Assembly: GCF_000517085.1 (NCBI RefSeq)
Contig: NZ_KI912107.1
Coordinates: 1,364,398 to 1,428,397, forward strand
Reading direction: 5' to 3'
Length of the DNA stretch: 64,000 bases
From: Saccharicrinis fermentans DSM 9555 = JCM 21142
GTDB lineage: Bacteria > Bacteroidota > Bacteroidia > Bacteroidales > Marinilabiliaceae
Positions within the stretch are counted from its first letter, which is position 1; the number at the start of each line of letters is the position of its first letter. A program made the position numbers and the translations under genes. The notes beneath the pieces are model-generated. The model did no database searches. It was not told the DNA's origin and saw nothing but the letters and a program-made list of their open reading frames with translations. Positions 57,287 to 64,000 of this stretch are shown here, piece after piece.

Positions 57287-59119
57287 ATGAAAAGAATTGC
57301 ATTGTTAGTCATAACTGTATCATTTATATTTAATTTATTAGCTCAAAACCAAGGTTTTGAGAATTTTATTACCACCAAAGGAAAACATCTGATGGATGGA
57401 GATAAAGTTTACCGTTTTATTTCGATGAATATACCCAACCTGAATTATGTGGAGGACGAGATGTCTTTTACCAGAGAACATCCGTATCGATATCCTACAG
57501 AGTTTGAGATTCGAGATGCTTTTGAAACGGTTAAACAAATGGGTGGTAAAGTCATTCGTATTTATACTTTACCGGTAAAGCGTTCTGATGAAACTGATAA
57601 AGTACCCACTTTTGTAACTGGCCCCGGAGAATTTGTTGAAGAGGCTTTTGTAGTGAACGATCTTATGTTGAAGATTGCCAACGAAACAGGGGTACGTATT
57701 ATATTTTCATTTTTGAATAACTGGAAATGGATGGGAGGGGCGCCTCAATATGCAGAATTTAGAGGAAAGACTTTTGATGACTTTTGGGTAGATAAGCAAC
57801 TGATAAGAGACTTCAAAAAAACGATTGAATTTACGATAAACAGAACAAACACACTCACCGGGATTCCTTATAAAGAGGATAAAGCTATTATGTGTTGGGA
57901 AACAGGCAATGAACTTAAGTCTCCATATAGCTGGGTGAAGGATATAGCAGCATATGTAAAGAAATTGGATAAAAACCATTTATTAATGGATGGTTTTTAT
58001 GCCATCGATCATTATAGATATGTGCATCCTGAGTCGGTGGAAGATCTAAATATTGATATTCTTTCTTCGCATCATTACGAGCAAGATCCTTTTGCGCAGA
58101 AAGTAAATATCCAAAAGAATCTGGAAATCATAAAAGGACGTAAACCATACATTCTGGGTGAATTAGGTTTTGAAAGTACTACTGCTCATGAAGAGATTTA
58201 TAATGATATCATTGCCAACGATGAAATTGCCGGAACGTTAAATTGGAGTATTCGCTACCATCGCGAAGAAGGGGGCTTTTATTGGCATTCAGAACCGGTT
58301 GGTCATAACCTTTTTAAAGCATATCACTGGCCTGGTTTTCGTAGTGGTTATCAATATGATGAGATTGGTTTATTGAAGCTTATGAGAAAGAAAGCTTATG
58401 AAATTGATGGATTAGAACCACCAGCCTTACCCGTTCCTAAAGCTCCTAAGCTATTATCTATCGATAAAGTGTATGAGATAAATTGGCAAGGTTCTGTAGG
58501 TGCTTCGGGTTACAATATTGAAAGGGCGGAATCAGATAATGGACCTTGGAAACAAATAGCATACAATGTAAGCGATGCCGATGTGCAATATTTTTCACTG
58601 TTTAATGATAGAAGTGCTCAATTGGGGAAATCTTATTATTATCGGGTGGAAGCATTGAATGCTTCCGGTGTGTCGCCAAAATCAAATGTTGTTGGACCTG
58701 TTAATGTAGCTGAGAAAGCATTAATTGATGAAATGGGAAACTTAATGACGGTATATGTTGCCAAAGACGTAACTTTTGATACGGAATTTGACCGGAAGTT
58801 TAAAGAAGATATGGAGCGTATGGTTGGAAAAAAAGGTAGTGAAGTGATTTATTGTGTTCCTGGAACAATTACTGCGATAAAAATTTATTCGTTTGAGCAA
58901 AACAAGGAAACTGCATTAAGCTTATATGCGTCAATGGATGGCAATACATATGAGAATGTTATCCCCGAAATTATTGGAAATAGAACAGGAGCCGGCGACT
59001 ACGATTATTGGGATGCTATTTTATATCAAACACAAATGAAAAAAGCAAATTATCAGTTTGTAAAGATTGCTTATCAGGATAAAGCTCAGATTGGTAGGGT
59101 GTTAATTAGCTATAAATAA
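57287..59119 (+). CDS. GH5-like (GH-A clan) beta-mannanase/mannosidase with FnIII-like C-terminus, exported
   Basis: The protein is 610 aa with a signal peptide to about residue 19 (LLAQ). The GH-A barrel is marked by GGKVIRIYTLPV, WETGNEL (acid/base Glu209) and ILGELGFE (nucleophile Glu292). It has a long loop with YHREEGGFYWHSEP. A fibronectin type III-like domain follows at about 395-475 (YNIERAESDNGPW), then a C-terminal discoidin-like sandwich. The sequence is close in style to GH5_7-type mannanases, but subfamily assignment needs alignment. It would cut mannan or release exo-products in the periplasm or at the surface. It starts 17 bp after the phosphoesterase and is 5 bp ahead of the sulfatase. 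Confidence 0.75.
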   Translation: MKRIALLVITVSFIFNLLAQNQGFENFITTKGKHLMDGDKVYRFISMNIPNLNYVEDEMSFTREHPYRYPTEFEIRDAFETVKQMGGKVIRIYTLPVKRSDETDKVPTFVTGPGEFVEEAFVVNDLMLKIANETGVRIIFSFLNNWKWMGGAPQYAEFRGKTFDDFWVDKQLIRDFKKTIEFTINRTNTLTGIPYKEDKAIMCWETGNELKSPYSWVKDIAAYVKKLDKNHLLMDGFYAIDHYRYVHPESVEDLNIDILSSHHYEQDPFAQKVNIQKNLEIIKGRKPYILGELGFESTTAHEEIYNDIIANDEIAGTLNWSIRYHREEGGFYWHSEPVGHNLFKAYHWPGFRSGYQYDEIGLLKLMRKKAYEIDGLEPPALPVPKAPKLLSIDKVYEINWQGSVGASGYNIERAESDNGPWKQIAYNVSDADVQYFSLFNDRSAQLGKSYYYRVEALNASGVSPKSNVVGPVNVAEKALIDEMGNLMTVYVAKDVTFDTEFDRKFKEDMERMVGKKGSEVIYCVPGTITAIKIYSFEQNKETALSLYASMDGNTYENVIPEIIGNRTGAGDYDYWDAILYQTQMKKANYQFVKIAYQDKAQIGRVLISYK

Positions 59120-59124
59120 TAAGT

Positions 59125-60897
59125 ATGAAATTTAAAGTTAAACATATTTTTTTACTCGTTGGGATTACCATATTTACGATTGCTTGTCAATGGGAGAAGA
59201 GTGATAAAGTATTACCGCCCAATGTTTTATTAGTTGTGACAGATGATCAGGCTTATGGCGATTTATCAATGAATGAGAACACTATCACAGAAACACCTGT
59301 TATCGACAAATTGGCCAAGGAGGGAGCTTATGCGAATCACTTTTATGTAAGTCCTGTATGTGCGCCAACCAGAGCCAGTCTTTTAACGGGGCGATATCAT
59401 CAAAGAACTGGTGTTTCGGGTGTAACACGAGGCAGAGAAGATATGCGTTTGGATGAAGTAACCATTGGCGATGTCTTTAAGAGTATAGGCTATCAAACCG
59501 GAATATTTGGGAAATGGCATAATGGAGCACATTATCCGTATCATCCTTTGGGACGTGGTTTCGATGAGTTTGTGGGTTTTACTTCTGGTCACTGGAGTAA
59601 TTATTTTAATACTACTATCGAAAAAAATGGAGAACCATTTAAAGCAAAGGGTTATTTGCCTGATGTGTTAACTGATGAAGCCATATCGTTTATAGAAAAT
59701 GCGAACACAGAAGGAAAACCTTTTTTATGTTACGTGCCATACCAAACTCCACATACACCATTACAAGTGCCAGATAAGTATTTTGATAAATATAAGGCTA
59801 AAGGAGCTGATGATTTTAATGCATGTATTTATGGCATGTGTGAGAATATTGATGACAACGTGGGAAGACTTTTATCTACCCTGGACAAATTAAAGGTAAG
59901 AGATAATACCATCGTTATATATTTGTCCGATAATGGACCTCTAAACTTTCGCTTTAATTACGATCTTAAAGGAAGAAAAGGACAGGTGGATGAAGGAGGT
60001 GTTCGTGTACCATTTATCATTAGCTGGCCAAATCATATTAAAAAGGGATTAGTTATTGATGAAGCATTGGCACACATCGATGTATTACCCACCCTATTAT
60101 CATTAGTGAATGCAGAGTATAAGTTTCCGAAACCACTAGATGGAGTGAGTTTTAAGAGTCTTTTGATGGGTGATACACATTTTCCCAAACGTTTTTTGTT
60201 AAATGAATTTTTTGGACGCAAAAGAGTATTGGCTGATCCATATTTGATGGTTGAGAATGCATTATTTGATATACGGAATGATGCAGGTCAAAGGTATGAT
60301 TTAAGCAGCGATAAGCCTGCATTGTATGACTCGTTAAAAAAAGTTTTTGATACATGGTTTAAGGAGGCTTCAGCTGATCAAGTAAAGGAGAAATCTATAC
60401 CAGTTGGATATGATGCATACCCGATAACAACCTTACCTGCGCATGAGGCCGATTTGTTTCCTCCTTTTGAAGCACGTAAAGATAGAAGACATACAGGAAT
60501 CGCCTACCATAGTTTATATGGTTGGGCACACGATTGGATTGACTTTTGGACAAATACGGAAGCTTATGCACAATGGCAGATTGATGTGGTTGATGAAGCT
60601 GTATATAATTTGGAAATATATTATGCGCTTGCAGACCAAGATATTGGCACTCAATTAAAACTTACAATTGGAGATGTGAGTGTCGATTTTGTAGTTGACA
60701 AGTCATTCGTTCATAGTGATTTTAAAGATTATGATAGAGTGAAACGAGAGCAGGAAGCACCAGAAACAGATTGGGGAAAACTAAATATTGGTAAAGTATG
60801 TCTCGAAAAAGGGAAGTGCGATGTTACAATTCAAGCACTAGATATTCCCGGTAAGAAAACGATAGAATTGAAAGAAATTCAGTTAATTAAAAATTAA
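59125..60897 (+). CDS. Arylsulfatase-type sulfatase lipoprotein with C-terminal carbohydrate-binding-like domain
   Basis: The protein is 590 aa with lipobox FTIAC followed by QWEKSDK. The formylglycine motif is CAPTRASLLTGR, with the Cys at residue 79. Metal ligands appear in VVTDDQAYGD and in YLSDNGP. The sulfatase domain ends near residue 420. The remaining 150 residues (from AQWQIDVVDEAVYNLEIYYAL) look like a CBM6-type or similar sandwich, an unusual fusion. The CAPTR form (rather than CSPSR) separates it from the sulfatase at 32453. It should remove sulfate from a mannan-type glycan in the periplasm. Being embedded in the mannan operon, 5 bp after the GH5-like gene, it points to a sulfated mannan as substrate. 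Confidence 0.88.
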   Translation: MKFKVKHIFLLVGITIFTIACQWEKSDKVLPPNVLLVVTDDQAYGDLSMNENTITETPVIDKLAKEGAYANHFYVSPVCAPTRASLLTGRYHQRTGVSGVTRGREDMRLDEVTIGDVFKSIGYQTGIFGKWHNGAHYPYHPLGRGFDEFVGFTSGHWSNYFNTTIEKNGEPFKAKGYLPDVLTDEAISFIENANTEGKPFLCYVPYQTPHTPLQVPDKYFDKYKAKGADDFNACIYGMCENIDDNVGRLLSTLDKLKVRDNTIVIYLSDNGPLNFRFNYDLKGRKGQVDEGGVRVPFIISWPNHIKKGLVIDEALAHIDVLPTLLSLVNAEYKFPKPLDGVSFKSLLMGDTHFPKRFLLNEFFGRKRVLADPYLMVENALFDIRNDAGQRYDLSSDKPALYDSLKKVFDTWFKEASADQVKEKSIPVGYDAYPITTLPAHEADLFPPFEARKDRRHTGIAYHSLYGWAHDWIDFWTNTEAYAQWQIDVVDEAVYNLEIYYALADQDIGTQLKLTIGDVSVDFVVDKSFVHSDFKDYDRVKREQEAPETDWGKLNIGKVCLEKGKCDVTIQALDIPGKKTIELKEIQLIKN

Positions 60898-60911
60898 ACA
60901 AATAGAATTTT

Positions 60912-62165
60912 ATGGTATTCTTGAATAAATATAGCTTGTTATTTCTGGTTGGATTAGTCTTATATTCTTGTGTACAATCAAAGATGCAAAAGGATAATAC
61001 ATATGAAGATTCCTCCATTAAAAATTCTATTTCATTTTTTGATCAAGCGTATGATAATGAGCGAGGTGTCTATCTTTCAGAAGTTGACTTTTATGGCAGT
61101 ACATTGTCTTCAAAAATTCATACCGTTGCTTTGAGTCGAATAATTTATGGTTTGGCTTATTCTTCACAGTATTTTCCAGAAAATATGAATAGAGCTGAAA
61201 GTTGTGCACGGTTCCAGCTGACGAGAATGCTAGGAAGGGATAGTGTAGGACCTTACTTTATTCCTGAAGTGGGAGACGGTAAAATTAGTCAACCAGAAAG
61301 TTTGGATATATGGCAACAAGCTTATGGTTTATGTGGTCTTACTGAGCTTTATCGTTCCGGTAAGAACGATAAATTATTAACTGAAATACATCATCTTAAT
61401 AAGGCATTCATAGAACGCTTTAGAGACAAAGAGAATGGAGGTTTTTATGGCGAGTATAATTTTAATTCTGGTGGAGTTTCAGGTACAAAGACCATTCAGT
61501 CATTGATGTATCCTATAACCGCTTATATGGCTAATTTATGGTTCGCTGATAAATCAAACCGTATTGAGTACGAGGGAATAATCAAAGAACACTTATCGAT
61601 TGCTTATAGTAAGGTTTGGAATGATTCCATGGGTTGGGTGAATACAAAGTTTGATGATAAGTGGAAGCCAATGACTGAAGCCAGCGAAAAGGCTTGGGTA
61701 ACTCCTGGTCATAATTTTCAGCTTGCAGCTTTAATGCTTCGGAGTTCTAAATGGCCTTTTATTTCTGCTGAAAATCAAATGAAATATGAAAAAATGGGCA
61801 CAAGCATCCTTAAAGAAACATTAAGAAAGGATATCTGGATAAACGATTCTATTACTAACGGATTTTATGGAGGAATCAATCCATTAACCAATAAGGTGCT
61901 GGATAAGAATTGTTCTTGGTGGCAACATTGTGAAGCTTTAATTGCCCTGTCTCTTTGTCCGGAGTTTAAAGAAGAGTTCGAATCCATCAAGGAATTCTAT
62001 TTTGATTCTTTTGTAGATGTTAAAAATGGAGGAGAAATTGCCAATATCGATTTAGAAGGGAAGCCAATCATCGAACCCAAAGGTCAAAAAGGAAAATCAG
62101 TTTATCATCATATCGAAATGTTAAGAATGTTAAACGAAACCGGCATGGCCGGAGCAAATAATTAG
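60912..62165 (+). CDS. Exported AGE-fold lipoprotein of unknown activity
   Basis: The protein is 417 aa. The signal peptide ends in the lipobox LYSC, followed by VQSKMQKD, so it is a lipoprotein facing the periplasm. The sequence has the (alpha/alpha)6-barrel pattern of N-acylglucosamine/cellobiose 2-epimerases: TVALSRIIYGLAYSS, NGGFYGEYNF, WVTPGHNFQLAALML, WWQHCEALIAL and YHHIEML. The three His-bearing motifs match the family, with small changes (WWQH for WWPQ). Epimerases of this family are normally cytoplasmic, so an exported one is odd: it may act on imported sugar in the periplasm, or bind it without turnover. It starts 15 bp after the sulfatase stop, and the GH2 gene follows after 150 bp. 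Confidence 0.7.
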   Translation: MVFLNKYSLLFLVGLVLYSCVQSKMQKDNTYEDSSIKNSISFFDQAYDNERGVYLSEVDFYGSTLSSKIHTVALSRIIYGLAYSSQYFPENMNRAESCARFQLTRMLGRDSVGPYFIPEVGDGKISQPESLDIWQQAYGLCGLTELYRSGKNDKLLTEIHHLNKAFIERFRDKENGGFYGEYNFNSGGVSGTKTIQSLMYPITAYMANLWFADKSNRIEYEGIIKEHLSIAYSKVWNDSMGWVNTKFDDKWKPMTEASEKAWVTPGHNFQLAALMLRSSKWPFISAENQMKYEKMGTSILKETLRKDIWINDSITNGFYGGINPLTNKVLDKNCSWWQHCEALIALSLCPEFKEEFESIKEFYFDSFVDVKNGGEIANIDLEGKPIIEPKGQKGKSVYHHIEMLRMLNETGMAGANN

Positions 62166-62265
62166 GTCACTTAGGAGTATATCTATCCGGCCAAAACGGA
62201 AATTTAAGATTACACTAGTTATCATGTTTTTGCTAATTTTTAAAGATATAAATAAATTAAAAAAC

Positions 62266-62291
62266 TCAGTGTCCCCGCGTCTCTGTGTTCT
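62266..62291 (+). repeat. CTCnGTGTC-type intergenic motif
   Basis: A GC-richer island in AT-rich DNA, reading CTCAGTGTCCCCGCG then TCTCTGTGTTC, in the 150-bp gap before the GH2 gene. It resembles the degenerate CTCTGTGTCTCTGTG-type sequences that recur between genes in many environmental bacteria. Its function is unknown, and only one copy is seen here. Confidence 0.4.
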
Positions 62292-62314
62292 TTTGTCCCG
62301 GAAAACTAACTAAA

Positions 62315-64000
62315 ATGAAAAACTACCTGTATTATTTAACTACTTGGATAGCTGCCACAATTGTTCTATCCTCGTGTCAACCTACTGATACTGAAAATAT
62401 GAAAGTACGAGAAATTAATTCAAATTGGAAGTATGCCCAGGTTAATGGCGACTTGTCTGGTGAGGCTACAGTTCCTGGAGTAATTCATACCGACTTGTTG
62501 AACAACAAGCAAATTGAAGACCCGTTTTATCGTACGAATGAAAAAGACCAGCAATGGATTGATAAGGAAGATTGGGAGTATTCAACAAACTTCGTTCTGT
62601 CTGCTCAAGATTTGAAATATGATAACATGGTTTTGAATTTTGAGGGTTTGGATACTTATGCAGATGTGTATTTGAATGGAGAAAAGATATTGGAAGCAGA
62701 TAATATGTTTCGAAGATGGGAAGTGGATATTAAAACGCTTGCCAAGGAGGGAGAGAATGAATTGAAAATTTACTTTCATTCACCGATAAAGAAAGGTTTA
62801 GAGTTATTGGAGACTGCTGATTATGCTTATCCTGCGATTAACGACCAGTCAGAAAACGGAGGACTGGGAGATAAAAAAGTATCCATATTTACCCGTAAAG
62901 CTGGTTATCATTATGGTTGGGATTGGGGTCCTCGTTTTGTTACTAGTGGTATTTGGAAGCCCGTTATGCTAAAGTTTTGGAATGAGTTGAGAATAAATAA
63001 TGTATTTATAAAACAGCCGTCTGTTACCAAGAAATTAGCAAAGCTTGAAGCTGTTATTGAACTACAGCTAAATGAAGATACAGAAGTTTCGGTTATTGTC
63101 ATAAATAAAGAAAATAATCATATTCTTGCTGAACAAAAAAATGTAGTTTCTAAAGATGATAATTCTATTTCTATTCCATTTGAAATTCAGAATCCGAAAT
63201 TATGGTGGTCGAATGGACTTGGTGATGCCCATATGTATGCATTTGAGGTAAAAGTGATGAAAGGAAATAAAGAGTTGGCATCTTCTACAGTTAATTCAGG
63301 ATTAAGAAGTTTAAAATTAATTCGCGAAAAGGATGAAGTCGGAGAGTCTTTCGTATTTGAGCTAAATGGAGTAAGAGTATTTGCCAAAGGAGCTAATTAT
63401 ATACCAAATGATAATTTTGTAACACGCGTAACAAAAGCTGATTACGAAAAAATTATTGCTGATGCTGTGAATGCTAATATGAATATGTTACGTGTTTGGG
63501 GTGGAGGAATCTATGAAAACGATTATTTCTATGATTTATGTGATCAAAATGGCATCATGGTATGGCAAGACTTTATGTTTGCTTGTAGCATGTATCCGGG
63601 GAATGATAGAATGTTGGCTTCGATAAAAGAAGAGGCTAAAGATAATGTTATTCGTTTACGTAACCATCCGTCTATTGCTGTTTGGTGTGGTAATAACGAG
63701 ATAAATGCTGCCTGGAGCTATTATTCTGATGGAGGATGGGGATGGAAAGAAACTTATACAGCTGAACAAAGGGAAGAAATTCAGAAAGCTTACCTGGATA
63801 TATTTCATGATGTGCTACCGGAAGTAGTATCTAATTATACCGATGGCGACGACTATTGGCCATCGTCTCCTCAAGCTGGTTTTGAACCTGATAAACATGC
63901 TGGTTATGAGAATACAGCCGGAGATATGCATTACTGGGGAGTATGGCATGGTAAACATCCATTTGAAGATTTCGATAAGTATAAAGCTCGTTTTATGAGT
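62315..64000 (+). CDS. GH2 beta-mannosidase, lipoprotein; 3' end outside window
   Basis: The frame is open from the ATG at 62315 to the end of the window, giving 562 residues. The lipobox LSSC (Cys22) is followed by QPTDTEN. GH2 beta-mannosidase sequence is clear: the jelly-roll N-terminal domain with DPFYRTNEKDQQWIDKEDW, YHYGWDWGPRFVTSGIW near residue 200, then NGVRVFAKGANYIPNDNF, RVWGGGIYENDYFYDLCD, and WCGNNEIN with the acid/base Glu462. The nucleophile Glu lies beyond the window edge. It releases mannose from the non-reducing end of manno-oligosaccharides in the periplasm. It is the last visible gene of the mannan PUL and is probably full length outside the window. Confidence 0.92.
   Translation, partial: MKNYLYYLTTWIAATIVLSSCQPTDTENMKVREINSNWKYAQVNGDLSGEATVPGVIHTDLLNNKQIEDPFYRTNEKDQQWIDKEDWEYSTNFVLSAQDLKYDNMVLNFEGLDTYADVYLNGEKILEADNMFRRWEVDIKTLAKEGENELKIYFHSPIKKGLELLETADYAYPAINDQSENGGLGDKKVSIFTRKAGYHYGWDWGPRFVTSGIWKPVMLKFWNELRINNVFIKQPSVTKKLAKLEAVIELQLNEDTEVSVIVINKENNHILAEQKNVVSKDDNSISIPFEIQNPKLWWSNGLGDAHMYAFEVKVMKGNKELASSTVNSGLRSLKLIREKDEVGESFVFELNGVRVFAKGANYIPNDNFVTRVTKADYEKIIADAVNANMNMLRVWGGGIYENDYFYDLCDQNGIMVWQDFMFACSMYPGNDRMLASIKEEAKDNVIRLRNHPSIAVWCGNNEINAAWSYYSDGGWGWKETYTAEQREEIQKAYLDIFHDVLPEVVSNYTDGDDYWPSSPQAGFEPDKHAGYENTAGDMHYWGVWHGKHPFEDFDKYKARFMS

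Noticed and set aside
1-64000. CRISPR arrays, tRNA and rRNA genes
   Set aside because: I saw no regularly spaced repeats and no cloverleaf or rRNA-like sequence on either strand.

Overview
The window is AT-rich DNA from a Bacteroidota bacterium. The evidence is four SusC/SusD pairs, lipoprotein signals with acidic residues after the lipobox cysteine, one TAnnTTTG-type promoter, and almost no Shine-Dalgarno sequences. The gene types (sulfatases, GH26, GH97, GH128, heparinase-fold lyase) fit a polysaccharide degrader of the Marinilabiliales/Cytophaga-Flavobacteria kind. I cannot assign a genus from sequence alone. Nearly all of the window is polysaccharide utilization loci (PULs) and their regulators. 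The one obvious housekeeping gene is a family 4 uracil-DNA glycosylase.

Region A (1-9 kb) is a decaying catabolic locus. It holds the 3' part of an unknown protein, an exported beta-helix protein, a broken DUF1593-type gene, a heparinase II/III-fold lyase and a GH97 enzyme. A C-terminal scrap of a second GH97 follows, then a decayed IS66 transposase abutting the remains of an AraC-type DNA-binding domain. Region B (9.3-20.5 kb) has a 36-aa membrane ORF, two tandem SusC/SusD pairs and a GH128-like lipoprotein. The GH128 gene is interrupted by one extra G in a G7 tract; beta-1,3-glucan is a plausible substrate.

Region C (21.4-37.9 kb) is a probable LacI regulon. It contains a sodium:solute symporter with an FAD-dependent oxidoreductase, a SusC/SusD pair, a membrane-anchored one-component regulator, a sulfatase, a remnant ORF and a GH30-like hydrolase. 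The LacI gene closes the region. Three promoter regions carry near-identical GTAAACGTTTAC-type palindromes in pairs spaced exactly 19 bp apart. Region D (38.3-41.6 kb) has a membrane histidine kinase and an AraC regulator, both on the minus strand.

Region E (41.9 kb to the window end) is a beta-mannan PUL divergent from the AraC gene. Its order is SusC, SusD, surface glycan-binding protein, two GH26 mannanases, GH130 mannosylglucose phosphorylase, AGE-family (cellobiose 2-epimerase type) epimerase, GPH sugar symporter, calcineurin-like phosphoesterase, GH5-like hydrolase, sulfatase, an exported AGE-fold lipoprotein and a GH2 beta-mannosidase cut by the window edge. This matches the known route in which mannan is cut outside the cell, mannobiose is imported and epimerised to mannosyl-glucose, and phosphorolysis gives mannose-1-phosphate plus glucose. 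The epimerase reading frame is broken by one missing A in an A-tract. The sulfatase, phosphoesterase and exported AGE-like protein are additions to the core pathway and suggest a decorated mannan.
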